Shown: positions 25,846 through 39,604, counted from the stretch's first letter. The stretch: DNA of 64,000 nucleotides from Mangrovibacterium marinum (GCF_003046625.1 NZ_QAAD01000015.1:32298-96297); one strand, 5' to 3'. A program made the numbers and translations. The notes: generated by a model from the sequence alone, not told the origin.

Positions 25846-25853
25846 GAGGAGGA
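25846..25853 (+). promoter_or_regulatory. Strong Shine-Dalgarno of hpf
   Basis: GAGGAGGA ends 6 bases before the ATG at 25860, an ideal spacing. Such sequences are uncommon in this window, where most genes start after AT-rich leaders. Confidence 0.6.
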
Positions 25854-25859
25854 ACAGTT

Positions 25860-26162
25860 ATGAACGTAACAGTAAATGCCATTCATTTTACTGCCGATCA
25901 AAAGTTGGTCGATTTTGCAGTTAAAAAAACAAGTAAGTTGGATACTTTCTTTGATGGTATTATATCAGCCGAAGTTGTATTGAAAGTAGTAAGACCGGAG
26001 ATTGCCAATAATAAATTGGCCGAGATAAAAATTTCAATTCCTTCTGCCGATTATTTGTTTGCTAAAAAGCAAGGAGATTCTTTCGAAGAGGCAATCGACT
26101 TGTCACTGGACGCATTGAAAAAGCAGCTCTCGAAATTCAAAGAAAAGCTCAAAGAAAAATAA
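25860..26162 (+). CDS. hpf: Ribosome hibernation-promoting factor (HPF/RaiA family, short form)
   Basis: Ribosome-binding protein that inactivates 70S ribosomes during starvation. The 100-aa protein has the S30AE/HPF beta-alpha-beta-beta-beta-alpha fold (VNAIHFTADQKLVDFAVKK, then LKVVRPEIANNKLAEIKI and the DALKKQLSKFKEKLKEK C-terminal helix). The long-form dimerisation domain is absent, so it is a short HPF. It follows xerC after 22 bases and has an unusually strong Shine-Dalgarno. The four tRNA genes and tuf come next, apparently with their own promoter. Confidence 0.93.
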   Translation: MNVTVNAIHFTADQKLVDFAVKKTSKLDTFFDGIISAEVVLKVVRPEIANNKLAEIKISIPSADYLFAKKQGDSFEEAIDLSLDALKKQLSKFKEKLKEK

Positions 26163-26183
26163 TTCAAAAAAAAGCACTTGAAC

Positions 26184-26215
26184 TTGTGCTGTGATTAAAA
26201 ATATTTATACATTTG
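26184..26215 (+). promoter_or_regulatory. Predicted promoter of the tRNA-tuf operon
   Basis: TTG at 26184-26186 is followed after 21 bases by TACATTTG at 26208-26215, matching TAnnTTTG. Transcription would start near 26222, about 100 bases ahead of the first tRNA. Confidence 0.5.
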
Positions 26216-26322
26216 CAAACCCTTTTCGGAGAACCTGTGTGTTGACGTTAAAAGGATAAGAGAAATTAAACTGCTTAACAGTTTGGCGACATGTTCACCG
26301 GAAAAGGTTAAGCAAATGTTAC

Positions 26323-26396
26323 GCCGGATTAGCTCAGTTGGCCAGAGCACGTGATTTGTAATCTCGGGGTCCACAGTTCGAATCTGTGATCCGGCT
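26323..26396 (+). tRNA. tRNA-Thr (TGT)
   Basis: Acceptor GCCGGAT pairs with ATCCGGC (26389-26395), the D-arm is GCTC/GAGC, and the T-arm CACAG/CTGTG encloses TTCGAAT. The anticodon loop TTTGTAA gives anticodon TGT. The anticodon stem CGTGA/TCTCG has one T-T mismatch (positions 29 and 41), unusual for a functional tRNA. CCA is not encoded. Confidence 0.9.
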
Positions 26397-26440
26397 CAAA
26401 AGAAAAAGAAACGTTCTTTATAGTATTGAAAGAAATTGAT

Positions 26441-26523
26441 GGGGAGATACCAAAGTGGCCAACTGGGGCGGACTGTAACTCCGCTGACTTTCGTCTTCGT
26501 AGGTTCGAATCCTGCTCTCCCCA
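26441..26523 (+). tRNA. tRNA-Tyr (GTA)
   Basis: Acceptor GGGGAGA pairs with TCTCCCC, the anticodon stem GCGGA/TCCGC encloses CTGTAAC with anticodon GTA, and a long variable arm follows, as expected for a class II tRNA-Tyr. 83 nt. Confidence 0.95.
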
Positions 26524-26604
26524 CCACTGTTGAAATTTCAAATCTCAAAGCTCAAATTCCAAATTTGTCTTTTGAACTTTGTGTTCTGGATTTTTAACTG
26601 ATTA

Positions 26605-26677
26605 GCGGGAGTAGCTCAGCTGATAGAGCATTAGCCTTCCAAGCTAAGGGTCGCGGGTTTGATCCCCGTCTCCCGCT
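26605..26677 (+). tRNA. tRNA-Gly (TCC)
   Basis: Acceptor GCGGGAG pairs with CTCCCGC, the D-arm is GCTC/GAGC, and the anticodon stem TTAGC/GCTAA encloses CTTCCAA with anticodon TCC. 73 nt. Confidence 0.95.
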
Positions 26678-26694
26678 CAAATTTGGACTAAGTT

Positions 26695-26766
<72 letters not shown>

Positions 26767-26806
26767 CTGATTGAAATTAAAATAAAATTTAAAATTCTTA
26801 TTTGTT

Positions 26807-27994
26807 ATGGCTAAAGAACATTTTAATAGGGATAAGGACCATGTGAACATTGGTACTATTGGTCACGTTGACCACGGTAAAACTACCCTGACAGCTGCTA
26901 TTACAACTGTATTGGCAAAAAAAGGTCTTTCAGAAGTAAAATCTTTCGATTCTATCGACAGTGCTCCGGAAGAAAAAGAGCGTGGTATTACAATTAATAC
27001 AGCTCACGTTGAGTACCAAACAGCAACTCGTCACTATGCACACGTTGACTGTCCGGGTCACGCCGACTACGTGAAAAACATGGTAACTGGTGCTGCTCAA
27101 ATGGACGGTGCTATCCTTGTTTGTGCTGCTACTGACGGTCCTATGCCTCAGACTCGTGAACACATCCTGCTTTGTCGTCAGGTAAACGTACCTAAAATCG
27201 TTGTTTTCTTGAACAAAGTTGACATGGTTGAAGACGAAGAATTGTTGGAATTGGTTGAAATGGAAGTTCGTGAATTGCTTTCTTTCTACGATTTCGACGG
27301 CGATAACACTCCTGTAATTCAAGGTTCTGCATTAGGTGCATTGAACGGCGAAGCTCAGTGGGAAGATAAAGTAATGGAATTGATGGAAGCTTGTGATACT
27401 TGGATTCCACTGCCTCCACGTGATGTTGAAAAACCATTCTTGATGCCTGTTGAAGACGTATTCTCAATCACTGGTCGTGGTACTGTTGCTACTGGTCGTA
27501 TCGAAACTGGTATCATCCACACAGGTGACGAAATGCAAATCATCGGTTTGGGTGCTGAAGGTCGTAAGACTGTATGTACTGGTGTTGAGATGTTCCGTAA
27601 GATTTTGGACGAAGGTCAAGCTGGTGACAACGTAGGTTTGTTGTTGCGTGGTATCGACAAAAAAGAAATCAAACGTGGTATGATTCTGGCGAAACCTGGT
27701 TCAATCACTCCTCACACCAAATTCAAAGCTGAGGTTTACGTATTGAAAAAAGAAGAAGGTGGACGTCACACGCCATTCCACAACAAATACCGTCCTCAAT
27801 TCTACCTGCGTACTTTGGACGTAACTGGTGAAATTTCACTGGAAGAAGGACGCGAAATGGTAATGCCTGGTGACAACGTAACTATCAACGTTGAGTTGAT
27901 CTACCCGGTAGCATTGAACGTAGGTCTTCGTTTCGCAATCCGCGAAGGTGGACGTACTGTAGGTGCCGGTCAGGTAACTGAAATCACTGCCTAA
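26807..27994 (+). CDS. tuf: Translation elongation factor Tu
   Basis: GTPase that delivers aminoacyl-tRNA to the ribosome. The 395-aa length is normal. G1 [10 protein letters not shown]3 DCPGHADYV and G4 NKVDM are intact, and the effector-region residues [12 protein letters not shown] are present. Domains 2 and 3 run from about residue 205 to the end ([27 protein letters not shown]). Codon use is strongly biased toward C- or T-ending codons, as expected for a very highly expressed gene. It is preceded by tRNAs Thr-Tyr-Gly-Thr, the same order as the E. coli thrU-tyrU-glyT-thrT-tufB operon, and is followed by a strong UUCG-loop terminator. Confidence 0.98.
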   Translation: MAKEHFNRDKDHVNIGTIGHVDHGKTTLTAAITTVLAKKGLSEVKSFDSIDSAPEEKERGITINTAHVEYQTATRHYAHVDCPGHADYVKNMVTGAAQMDGAILVCAATDGPMPQTREHILLCRQVNVPKIVVFLNKVDMVEDEELLELVEMEVRELLSFYDFDGDNTPVIQGSALGALNGEAQWEDKVMELMEACDTWIPLPPRDVEKPFLMPVEDVFSITGRGTVATGRIETGIIHTGDEMQIIGLGAEGRKTVCTGVEMFRKILDEGQAGDNVGLLLRGIDKKEIKRGMILAKPGSITPHTKFKAEVYVLKKEEGGRHTPFHNKYRPQFYLRTLDVTGEISLEEGREMVMPGDNVTINVELIYPVALNVGLRFAIREGGRTVGAGQVTEITA

Positions 27995-28023
27995 TTTTTA
28001 GGTTGTAAAAATAAATAAAGAGA

Positions 28024-28054
28024 AGTCCCGGATCTTCGGATTCGGGACTCTTTT
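28024..28054 (+). terminator. tuf terminator with UUCG tetraloop
   Basis: AGTCCCGGATC (28024-28034) pairs over 11 bp with GATTCGGGACT (28039-28049), with one G-U pair, around the loop TTCG, followed by CTTTT. The base of the T-run touches the tRNA-like remnant. Confidence 0.85.
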
Positions 28055-28115
28055 CGGATGAAACTCGACGGGAGTTTTTTGTGTTCTAAAAGTAGGTTCG
28101 ACTCTTACTCATCCG
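28055..28115 (+). pseudogene. tRNA-like remnant, possibly a decayed tRNA-Trp
   Basis: CGGATGA (28055-28061) pairs perfectly with TCATCCG (28109-28115) as a 7-bp acceptor stem, and GTAGG/CTTAC (28092-28096, 28104-28108) around TTCGACT forms a normal T-arm. A D-like arm ACTC/GAGT with a 5-base loop is present. Between them lies only a T5/A4-rich stretch: no proper 5-bp anticodon stem, no variable loop, no CCA anticodon, and total length 61 nt. Many bacteria keep tRNA-Trp exactly here, between tuf and secE, so a shortened, decayed copy is the best reading. A functional unusual small RNA cannot be ruled out. Confidence 0.55.
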
Positions 28116-28139
28116 CCACAACTGATAAAAAAAGTTAGA

Positions 28140-28331
28140 ATGAAACTTAAACTATATTTCGAAGAGGCTTATAACGAGCTTGTGCATAAGGTTAGTTGGC
28201 CTACTTGGAAAGAGTTGCAGAACAGTGCTTTTATTGTAATGGTTGCTTCCTTTATTATAGCACTTATAGTTTTCGTAATGGATATCTCTTTTGAGAACAT
28301 TATGAACTTAGTGTACAGTTTATTTTATTAA
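28140..28331 (+). CDS. secE: Preprotein translocase subunit SecE
   Basis: Small integral membrane subunit of the SecYEG channel. The 63-aa protein is the single-helix form: an amphipathic cytoplasmic helix (YFEEAYNELVHKVSWPTWKEL, with the family W-P-T/S motif) and one transmembrane helix at about residues 35-55. Length is normal for this form. It opens the secE-nusG-rplKAJL-rpoBC cluster, with 18 bases to nusG. Confidence 0.95.
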   Translation: MKLKLYFEEAYNELVHKVSWPTWKELQNSAFIVMVASFIIALIVFVMDISFENIMNLVYSLFY

Positions 28332-28349
28332 AACGATTGGAGATTCAGA

Positions 28350-28898
28350 ATGAGCGAAAACGTCAAAAAATGGTATGTTCTTAGAACCGTCGGAGGTAAA
28401 GAGAAGAAGGTTAAAGAGTATATCGAAAGCGAAATAGCAAATGCTGGACTTCAAGAGTATGTTTCACAGGTACTCATTCCAACAGAAAAGGTTTATCAAA
28501 TTCGTAACGGAAAAAAGATTGCTAAAGAGCGAAATTTCTTCCCCGGTTACATTTTGATTGAAGCTGCTCTTGTTGGTGAGATTCCGCACATGTTGAAAAA
28601 TATTACCAACGTGATCGGTTTCTTAGGTGACACCAAAGGAGGAGATCCTGTGCCGATGCGTATGTCTGAGGTGAACCGTATTTTAGGACGGGTAGACCAG
28701 ATGGCAGAAGCCGACGCCGAGGTGAACATACCTTATGTTGTTGGAGAGACGGTGAAAGTTACTGACGGTCCTTTTAACGGATTTAACGGTATCATTGAGG
28801 AAATCAATGAAGAGAAGAAGAAGTTGAAGGTGATGGTCAAAATTTTTGGACGAAAAACGCCTTTGGAACTTAGCTTTATGCAAGTCGAGAAGGAGTAG
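28350..28898 (+). CDS. nusG: Transcription termination/antitermination factor NusG
   Basis: RNA polymerase elongation factor. The 182-aa protein has the NGN domain (KKWYVLRTVGGKEKKVKEY, with RNFFPGYILIEA) and a C-terminal KOW domain (VGETVKVTDGPFNGFNGIIEEI) that contacts ribosomal S10 or Rho in known systems. Length is standard. It follows secE by 18 bases and precedes rplK by 21 bases, as in most bacteria. Confidence 0.97.
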   Translation: MSENVKKWYVLRTVGGKEKKVKEYIESEIANAGLQEYVSQVLIPTEKVYQIRNGKKIAKERNFFPGYILIEAALVGEIPHMLKNITNVIGFLGDTKGGDPVPMRMSEVNRILGRVDQMAEADAEVNIPYVVGETVKVTDGPFNGFNGIIEEINEEKKKLKVMVKIFGRKTPLELSFMQVEKE

Positions 28899-28919
28899 TT
28901 AAATTTATTATTTATTATT

Positions 28920-29363
28920 ATGGCTAAAGAAGTTGCTGGATTAATTAAATTACAAATTAAGGGGGGTGCAGCTAACCCTTCACCTCCAGTCGGACCAGCA
29001 TTGGGTGCCAAAGGGGTAAATATCATGCAATTTTGCAAGCAGTTTAACGGCCGTACTCAAGAGTTGGCTGGGAAAGTGCTCCCCGTTATCATTACTGTAT
29101 ACGCAGACAAATCGTTTGATTTTGTAATTAAACAACCCCCAGTTGCCGTTCAATTGTTAGAAACAGCAAAATTGAAATCAGGCTCAGCTGAACCTCACGC
29201 TAAAAAAGTAGCGAAAGTAAGCTGGGATCAGGTAAAACAAATTGCTGAATCTAAAATGGCCGACTTAAACTGTTTTACAGTTGAGTCAGCAATGAAAATG
29301 GTTGCTGGTACTGCCAGAAGTATGGGTATTACTGTTGAAGGTGAATTCCCAGCTAATAACTAA
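28920..29363 (+). CDS. rplK: 50S ribosomal protein L11
   Basis: Large-subunit stalk-base protein that binds the GTPase-associated region of 23S rRNA. The 147-aa protein has the family pattern [20 protein letters not shown] in the N-terminal domain, with the conserved prolines, and a C-terminal RNA-binding domain ([11 protein letters not shown]). Length is typical. It sits 14 bases ahead of rplA. Confidence 0.98.
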   Translation: MAKEVAGLIKLQIKGGAANPSPPVGPALGAKGVNIMQFCKQFNGRTQELAGKVLPVIITVYADKSFDFVIKQPPVAVQLLETAKLKSGSAEPHAKKVAKVSWDQVKQIAESKMADLNCFTVESAMKMVAGTARSMGITVEGEFPANN

Positions 29364-29377
29364 TTAAAATTTTTAAA

Positions 29378-30070
29378 ATGGGCAGAATTACAAAAAATAA
29401 AAAGCTAGCTCTGGAGAAACTTGAAGAAGGTAAAGTCTATACTCTGGCCGAAGCTTCTGAATTAGTGAAGGAAATCACTTTCACCAAATTCGATGCTTCA
29501 GTAGATATTGATGTTCGCCTTGGAGTTGACCCCAGAAAAGCGAATCAAATGGTTAGAGGCGTTGTGTCATTACCCCATGGTACAGGGAAAGAAGTTCGTG
29601 TTTTGGCGCTGGTAACACCAGATAAAGAAGCTGAAGCAAAAGAAGCCGGTGCTGATTTCGTAGGTCTGGATGATATGATCGACAAAATCAAAGGCGGTTG
29701 GACAGATTTCGATGTTGTGATTACACAACCACCTGTAATGGGTAAAATTGGCCCGCTGGGACGTGTACTTGGTCCGAGAGGCTTGATGCCAAACCCCAAA
29801 AGCGGTACCGTGACTATGGAGGTTGGTAAAGCTATCAAAGAAGTAAAGCAAGGAAAGATTGATTTCAAAGTTGACAAATTCGGAATCGTTCATACTTCAA
29901 TCGGTAAAGTGTCTTTCGACGCGAAAAAAATTGAAGACAATGCACGCGAATTCATGAATACAATCAACAAACTGAAACCGACTGCTGCTAAAGGTACTTA
30001 TGTGAAGAGCATTTACATTTCAAGTACCATGAGTCCAGGAATTCAAGTTGAACCAAAGTCAGTTGACTAG
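29378..30070 (+). CDS. rplA: 50S ribosomal protein L1
   Basis: Stalk protein of the large subunit, also a translational repressor of the L11 operon in known bacteria. The 230-aa protein has the motifs [20 protein letters not shown] and the hinge signature [20 protein letters not shown]. Length is normal. Co-transcribed between rplK and rplJ with spacers of 14 and 15 bases. Confidence 0.98.
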   Translation: MGRITKNKKLALEKLEEGKVYTLAEASELVKEITFTKFDASVDIDVRLGVDPRKANQMVRGVVSLPHGTGKEVRVLALVTPDKEAEAKEAGADFVGLDDMIDKIKGGWTDFDVVITQPPVMGKIGPLGRVLGPRGLMPNPKSGTVTMEVGKAIKEVKQGKIDFKVDKFGIVHTSIGKVSFDAKKIEDNAREFMNTINKLKPTAAKGTYVKSIYISSTMSPGIQVEPKSVD

Positions 30071-30085
30071 TAAAGAATTGTTGAA

Positions 30086-30610
30086 ATGAAAAAATCAGAA
30101 AAGTTAGAGATCATCGATAGTCTAACGCAAGAGATCAATTCTTACAGCCACTTTTACCTTGCTGACGTTGCCGACTTGAATGCAGAAGACTCTAGTAGTC
30201 TTCGTCGTCAGTGTTTCAGCAAAGACATCAAACTGGTTGTTGTTAAGAATACACTCTTGCGTAAAGCTCTGGAAAATTCTGAAAAGAATGCAGAGGAACT
30301 TTACGAAGTACTTAAAGGCAATACATCGATCATGTTTTGTGAGGTTGGTAACGAACCGGCAAAATTGATTAAAGCTTTCAGCAAAGACAATAAAAAGAAA
30401 AAGCCTTTATTGAAGGCTGCCTATGTTGAAGAATCAATTTATGTTGGCGCAGACCAATTAGATGCATTGACCGCTATCAAGTCTAAGGACGAATTACTTG
30501 GCGATATTGTTGCCCTGTTGCAATCACCAATCAAAACCGTATTGGGTCAGTTGCAATCAAGCGGAAACACCATCCACGGTATCCTTCAGACATTATCAGA
30601 AAAAGAATAA
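30086..30610 (+). CDS. rplJ: 50S ribosomal protein L10
   Basis: Scaffold of the ribosomal stalk; its C-terminal helix binds L7/L12 dimers. The 174-aa protein has the N-terminal rRNA-binding domain (SLRRQCFSKDIKLVVVKNTLLRKAL) and a C-terminal stalk helix region (ELLGDIVALLQSPIKTVLGQ). Length is typical. rplL follows after 38 bases. Confidence 0.96.
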   Translation: MKKSEKLEIIDSLTQEINSYSHFYLADVADLNAEDSSSLRRQCFSKDIKLVVVKNTLLRKALENSEKNAEELYEVLKGNTSIMFCEVGNEPAKLIKAFSKDNKKKKPLLKAAYVEESIYVGADQLDALTAIKSKDELLGDIVALLQSPIKTVLGQLQSSGNTIHGILQTLSEKE

Positions 30611-30648
30611 TTTTAGTTACAATTTATCGCATAAAAATTTAAGAAGAA

Positions 30649-31026
30649 ATGGCAGATTTAAAAGTGCTTGCAGAAGAGTTGGTAAACTTGACTGTAAAAG
30701 AAGTTAATGAATTAGCTGACATTTTAAAATCAGAATATGGTATTGAACCTGCTGCAGCTGCTGTAGCTGTAGCTGCTGGTCCAGCTGCTGGTGGCGAAGC
30801 TGCTGCTGCTGAACAAACAGAATTCGACGTTATTTTGAAAGCAGCTGGTGGTTCAAAATTGGCTGTAGTTAAATTGGTTAAAGAATTAACTGGTTTAGGT
30901 CTTAAAGAAGCAAAAGAAGTAGTTGACGGTGCGCCTAAAGCTATCAAAGAAAAAGTTTCAAAAGACGAAGCAGAAGCTCTTAAAGCTCAATTGACAGAAG
31001 CTGGAGCCGAAGTTGAACTTAAATAA
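30649..31026 (+). CDS. rplL: 50S ribosomal protein L7/L12
   Basis: Stalk protein that recruits translational GTPases. The 125-aa protein has the N-terminal dimerisation helices ([21 protein letters not shown]), an Ala-Gly-rich hinge (about residues 38-54) and the C-terminal domain ([20 protein letters not shown], then [20 protein letters not shown]). Length is normal. A strong hairpin with a T-run follows in the 107-bp gap before rpoB, consistent with attenuation that lets ribosomal protein output exceed polymerase output. Confidence 0.98.
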   Translation: MADLKVLAEELVNLTVKEVNELADILKSEYGIEPAAAAVAVAAGPAAGGEAAAAEQTEFDVILKAAGGSKLAVVKLVKELTGLGLKEAKEVVDGAPKAIKEKVSKDEAEALKAQLTEAGAEVELK

Positions 31027-31033
31027 GAGACTA

Positions 31034-31094
31034 AGGACCATAAATGGTCTTGATGGTTTAGAGTCCCACGCCTTGTGGGATTCTAAGCCTTTTT
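31034..31094 (+). terminator. Attenuator between rplL and rpoB
   Basis: A first hairpin AGGACCA/TGGTCTT (31034-31040, 31045-31051; one G-U pair) is followed by a 13-bp stem (31057-31069 with 31075-31087, loop GCCTT) and then TTTTT at 31090-31094. The stem has two or three G-U pairs and is otherwise unbroken. The position matches the rplL-rpoB partial terminator known in E. coli. Read-through must occur, because rpoB has no obvious promoter of its own in the remaining 39 bases. Confidence 0.75.
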
Positions 31095-31133
31095 GCATAT
31101 TTAGATTTTAAGTTCACTTAATTTAGTTGATAC

Positions 31134-34946
<3,813 letters not shown>

Positions 34947-34953
34947 TGACAAC

Positions 34954-34971
34954 GGGACACTTCGGTGTTCC
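34954..34971 (+). other. UUCG-loop hairpin in the rpoB-rpoC spacer
   Basis: GGGACAC (34954-34960) pairs with GTGTTCC (34965-34971) around TTCG. No T-run follows, so it is more likely an RNA processing or stability element than a terminator. Confidence 0.5.
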
Positions 34972-35003
34972 TCTTAGTTAATTTGTAAAAAAGACATCGA
35001 TAT

Positions 35004-38000
35004 ATGGCTTTCAGAAAAGATAATAAAGTTAAAAGCAGTTTTTCGAAGATAGCAATTAGTCTTGCTTCTCCGGAAGAAGTTCTGGAACGTTCCCACGGTG
35101 AAGTATTGAAGCCTGAAACGATCAACTACAGAACCTATAAACCAGAACGCGATGGTTTGTTTTGTGAGCGGATCTTCGGGCCGGTAAAAGACTATGAATG
35201 TCATTGTGGTAAATATAAGCGCATCCGTTACAAAGGGATCGTTTGTGACCGTTGTGGTGTTGAAGTAACCGAAAAGAAAGTACGCCGCGAGCGTATGGGA
35301 CACATCTCGCTGGTGGTTCCGGTTGCTCACATCTGGTACTTCAAATCGTTACCAAACAAAATTGGTTACTTGCTGGGGTTACCGACAAAGAAATTAGATA
35401 CGATCATCTACTACGAACGTTATGTGGTGATTCAGGCTGGTGTTAAAGCTCAGGATGGAATCAAGAATTTGGATTTCTTAACTGAAGAAGAATATCTGGA
35501 TATTTTGGATACGCTTCCGAAAGAAAACCAGTACCTGGATGATGATGATCCCAACAAGTTCATCGCTAAAATGGGTGCCGAAGCATTGTATCAATTGCTC
35601 GAGCGCATCGAACTGGATGAACTTTCGTATGACTTACGTCACCGCGCAAGCACTGAAACGTCTCAACAACGTAAAAATGAAGCGTTGAAACGCCTGCAGG
35701 TTGTTGAAGCATTTCGTGCCAGCAAAAATATCAACCGTCCCGAATGGATGATTGTGAAGGTTGTTCCCGTTATTCCACCGGATTTACGTCCGTTGGTGCC
35801 ACTGGATGGTGGACGTTTCGCGACTTCAGACTTAAATGATTTGTATCGTCGTGTAATTATCCGTAACAACCGTTTGAAAAGATTGATTGAAATCAAAGCC
35901 CCTGAGGTGATCCTGCGTAACGAAAAACGGATGCTTCAGGAAGCTGTCGATTCATTATTCGATAACTCCCGAAAATCGAACGCTGTTAAGACCGAAAATA
36001 ACCGCGCACTGAAATCACTTTCAGACTCATTGAAAGGTAAGCAAGGTCGTTTCCGTCAAAACTTGTTGGGTAAACGTGTTGACTACTCAGCCCGTTCGGT
36101 AATTGTTGTTGGGCCAACCTTGTCATTGCACGAGTGTGGTTTGCCTAAAAATATGGCTGCCGAGCTTTACAAACCATTTATCATCCGGAAGTTGATCGAG
36201 CGTGGTATTGTAAAAACCGTTAAATCAGCCAAGAAAATCGTTGACCGTAAAGATCCGGTTGTTTGGGACATCCTGGAAAACGTATTGAAAGGACACCCGG
36301 TTATGCTGAACCGTGCACCGACTCTGCACCGTCTGTCAATTCAGGCATTCCAGCCTGTGTTGATCGAAGGTAAAGCAATCCGTTTGCACCCGCTGGTATG
36401 TACCGGTTTCAACGCCGACTTCGATGGTGACCAGATGGCGGTACACGTGCCGCTGGGAAATGCCGCAGTATTGGAAGCTCAGTTGTTGATGTTGGCGTCT
36501 CAAAACTTGCTGAACCCTGCAAACGGTGCGCCTATTACGGTACCTTCACAGGATATGGTTCTGGGGCTGTACTACATGACCAAGCACCGCGAAGGCGCTC
36601 GTGGCGAGGGAATGACTTTCTATTCTCCCGACGAGGTGATTATCGCCTATAACGAAGGTCGCTTGGAGAAACACACGATCATTAAAGTAAAAGTAGAAGA
36701 TGTTGACGACAATGGTGAATACTTTAAGCACATTGTTGAAACAACAGTAGGTCGTGTGTTGGTAAACCAGGTGGTACCTCGTAAAGCAGGTTATATCAAC
36801 GAACTATTGACTAAAAAGTCATTAAGAAATATTATCTCTGATATCTTCAAGAAAACCGGAAACGCGACAACTGTTAAGTTCCTGGATGATATCAAAGAAA
36901 TGGGGTACAAAGCAGCCTATCGCGGAGGCTTGTCGTTTAACCTGAGCGATGTTGTTATCCCCGAAGACAAAAAGGTGATTGTAGAAGATGGCTACAACGA
37001 AGTTGAAGAAGTAATGAATAACTATAATATGGGTTTCATTACCAACAACGAACGTTACAACCAGGTTATCGATATCTGGACACATGCCAACGCGAAACTG
37101 ACAAACTCGGTGATGAAAACATTGAGTACCGACCGTCAGGGCTTCAACTCAGTTTACATGATGTTGGACTCCGGAGCCCGGGGATCGAAAGAGCAGATTC
37201 GTCAGTTGTGTGGTATGCGTGGTTTGATGGCTAAGCCGCAAAAATCAGGTTCTACCGGTGCTCAAATTATCGAAAACCCGATTTTGGCAAACTTTAAAGA
37301 GGGTCTGTCGGTGTTGGAGTACTTTATCTCGACCCACGGTGCCCGTAAAGGTTTGGCCGATACCGCTCTTAAAACAGCCGATGCCGGTTATTTGACACGT
37401 CGTTTGGTGGATGTTGCTCAAGATGTAATCATCTCGGAAGACGATTGTGGAACGTTGCGCGGACTTGTTGCTACAGCCGTCAAAAATAACGAAGAAGTGG
37501 TTTCATCACTTTTCGAACGTATTGTTGGCCGTACATCTGTTCACGATATCTTCCACCCATTAACCGGAGATCTGATTGTAGCAACCGGGGAGTTGATTGA
37601 CGAAGAAATTGCGAAAAGAATCGAAGATTCTCCGATTGAAAGCGTTGAAATTCGTTCGGTATTGACTTGTGAGTCGAAGGTTGGAGTATGTAGTAAGTGT
37701 TACGGACGTAACCTGGCTACTGCAAACCTGGCCCGTCGTGGTGAAGCCGTCGGCGTTATCGCGGCCCAATCAATTGGTGAGCCGGGTACACAGTTGACAC
37801 TTCGTACCTTCCACGTAGGGGGTATCGCCGGTAACATTTCTTCTCAATCTATGGTTGAGTCGCGTTACGATGGTATTGCCGAAATTGAAGAGTTGCGTAC
37901 GGTTGAAACCAAGGACGAAGCCGGCAACATGGTTTATGTTGTTGTTGGTCGGTTGGCCGAATTACGTATTATCGATAAGAACACACGTATTCCGTTGTCA

Positions 38001-39281
38001 AACCACACGATCCCTTACGGTTCGAAACTCTACATCGAGAATGGAGCCGAAGTAACCAAAGGACAGAAAATTTGTGAATGGGACCCCTATAACGGTGTAA
38101 TCATCTCGGAATACAACGGTAAAGTGTCATTCGAAAACCTGATCGAAGGTATTACTTACCGCGAAGAGTCGGATGAGCAAACCGGATTCAAAGAGAAGGT
38201 GATCATTGAAACCCGTGATAAAACGAAAAACCCATCGTTGCAATTGTTGGATGAAAAAGGCGAAGTTATTCGTTCATACAACTTGCCGGTAGGTGGTCAC
38301 GTTTCAGTCGATGAAGGTGAAATGGTGAACGCTGGTAAGGTTTTGGTGAAAATCCCGCGTGCTTCAGGTAAAGCAGGCGATATCACCGGTGGTCTTCCTC
38401 GTGTTACCGAGTTGTTTGAAGCTCGTAACCCGTCGAACCCAGCTGTTGTTTCCGAAATCGATGGTGAAATTTCTTTCGGTAAAATCAAACGTGGTAACCG
38501 CGAGATCACCGTCACGTCGAAAACCGGAGAGATTAAAAAATATCTGGTACCACTGTCAAAACAGATTCTGGTACAGGAAAGCGATTATATCAAAGCAGGT
38601 ACGTCGCTGTCCGACGGTGCAATTACACCTTCCGACATCCTCGGTATCAAAGGGCCAACTGCCGTACAAGAGTATATTTTGAATGAAGTTCAGGATGTAT
38701 ACCGAATGCAGGGGGTAAAAATCAACGATAAGCACTTCGAGGTTATTATCCGTCAGATGATGCGTAAAGTTGAGATCTCTGATCCGGGTGATACCCGCTT
38801 CCTGGAAAGACAAATTGTTGATAAGAATGAATTCCTGCACGAGAACGACTGGATTTACAATAAGAAGGTCGTTGTGGATCCGGGTGATTCAGAATTGCGC
38901 GCCGGAATGATTGTAACAGCCCGTCGCTTACGGGACGAAAACTCAACATTACGTCGTCGCGATGCGAAGTTAATTGAATCGCGCGAAGCAATCCCGGCAA
39001 CATCAAGCCAAATCCTGCAAGGTATCACCCGTGCTGCCCTGCAAACCAGAAGCTGGTTGTCTGCCGCATCGTTCCAGGAAACAACTAAAGTATTGAACGA
39101 GGCTGCGATCCAGGGTAAGGTTGACTATTTGGATGGTTTGAAGGAAAACGTGATCTGCGGTCACCTGATTCCTGCCGGTACCGGTCTGAAAGAATACAAA
39201 AACCTGGTTGTGGGTTCACGCGAAGAATACGACCGTATGGTCGATATTAAAGAAGCTGAGAACGCCAATCGCGAAGAATAG
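35004..39281 (+). CDS. rpoC: DNA-directed RNA polymerase subunit beta'
   Basis: Largest core subunit, carrying the active-site Mg. The 1425-aa protein has the N-terminal zinc ribbon ([20 protein letters not shown]), the catalytic [14 protein letters not shown] with its three aspartates, the bridge-helix region around [20 protein letters not shown] and the second zinc site ([16 protein letters not shown]). Length fits the phylum, including lineage-specific insertions. The stop codon is 2 bases from the start of a DUF3467 gene, so the two are surely co-transcribed and probably translationally coupled. Confidence 0.98.
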   Translation: MAFRKDNKVKSSFSKIAISLASPEEVLERSHGEVLKPETINYRTYKPERDGLFCERIFGPVKDYECHCGKYKRIRYKGIVCDRCGVEVTEKKVRRERMGHISLVVPVAHIWYFKSLPNKIGYLLGLPTKKLDTIIYYERYVVIQAGVKAQDGIKNLDFLTEEEYLDILDTLPKENQYLDDDDPNKFIAKMGAEALYQLLERIELDELSYDLRHRASTETSQQRKNEALKRLQVVEAFRASKNINRPEWMIVKVVPVIPPDLRPLVPLDGGRFATSDLNDLYRRVIIRNNRLKRLIEIKAPEVILRNEKRMLQEAVDSLFDNSRKSNAVKTENNRALKSLSDSLKGKQGRFRQNLLGKRVDYSARSVIVVGPTLSLHECGLPKNMAAELYKPFIIRKLIERGIVKTVKSAKKIVDRKDPVVWDILENVLKGHPVMLNRAPTLHRLSIQAFQPVLIEGKAIRLHPLVCTGFNADFDGDQMAVHVPLGNAAVLEAQLLMLASQNLLNPANGAPITVPSQDMVLGLYYMTKHREGARGEGMTFYSPDEVIIAYNEGRLEKHTIIKVKVEDVDDNGEYFKHIVETTVGRVLVNQVVPRKAGYINELLTKKSLRNIISDIFKKTGNATTVKFLDDIKEMGYKAAYRGGLSFNLSDVVIPEDKKVIVEDGYNEVEEVMNNYNMGFITNNERYNQVIDIWTHANAKLTNSVMKTLSTDRQGFNSVYMMLDSGARGSKEQIRQLCGMRGLMAKPQKSGSTGAQIIENPILANFKEGLSVLEYFISTHGARKGLADTALKTADAGYLTRRLVDVAQDVIISEDDCGTLRGLVATAVKNNEEVVSSLFERIVGRTSVHDIFHPLTGDLIVATGELIDEEIAKRIEDSPIESVEIRSVLTCESKVGVCSKCYGRNLATANLARRGEAVGVIAAQSIGEPGTQLTLRTFHVGGIAGNISSQSMVESRYDGIAEIEELRTVETKDEAGNMVYVVVGRLAELRIIDKNTRIPLSNHTIPYGSKLYIENGAEVTKGQKICEWDPYNGVIISEYNGKVSFENLIEGITYREESDEQTGFKEKVIIETRDKTKNPSLQLLDEKGEVIRSYNLPVGGHVSVDEGEMVNAGKVLVKIPRASGKAGDITGGLPRVTELFEARNPSNPAVVSEIDGEISFGKIKRGNREITVTSKTGEIKKYLVPLSKQILVQESDYIKAGTSLSDGAITPSDILGIKGPTAVQEYILNEVQDVYRMQGVKINDKHFEVIIRQMMRKVEISDPGDTRFLERQIVDKNEFLHENDWIYNKKVVVDPGDSELRAGMIVTARRLRDENSTLRRRDAKLIESREAIPATSSQILQGITRAALQTRSWLSAASFQETTKVLNEAAIQGKVDYLDGLKENVICGHLIPAGTGLKEYKNLVVGSREEYDRMVDIKEAENANREE

Positions 39282-39283
39282 TT

Positions 39284-39604
39284 ATGGAAGATCCAAAGAA
39301 CAAGAATCAGTTGACGATTGAATTGAGTGAAGAAGTGGCTCAGGGGACTTATTCGAACCTGGCTATTATCACCCATTCAACTTCCGAGTTTGTGCTCGAT
39401 TTTGTACGTGTTATGCCGGGAATACCCAAGGCAAACGTCAAATCGAGAATTATTCTGACTCCCGAGCATGCCAAACGCCTGTTGATGGCCTTGGAAGAAA
39501 ATGTGAAGAAGTTCGAAAAGGCACAAGGGACAATTAATGTTCCCGGTGGTGCTAATCCAATGATGCCGCCAATGACTTTTGGAGGCCCCACAGCTGAGGC
39601 TTGA
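39284..39604 (+). CDS. DUF3467 family protein
   Basis: Small cytoplasmic protein (106 aa) of unknown function. The pattern IELSEEVAQGTYSNLAIITH, then FVLDFVRVMPG, then RIILTPEHAKRLLMALEEN matches DUF3467. The fold should be mostly beta strands with one helix. The C-terminus is a Pro-Met-Gly-rich tail (PGGANPMMPPMTFGG), probably disordered. It starts 2 bases after rpoC, the tightest spacing in the cluster, and is the last gene before a bidirectional terminator. A role linked to RNA polymerase or transcription is inference from position. Confidence 0.88.
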   Translation: MEDPKNKNQLTIELSEEVAQGTYSNLAIITHSTSEFVLDFVRVMPGIPKANVKSRIILTPEHAKRLLMALEENVKKFEKAQGTINVPGGANPMMPPMTFGGPTAEA

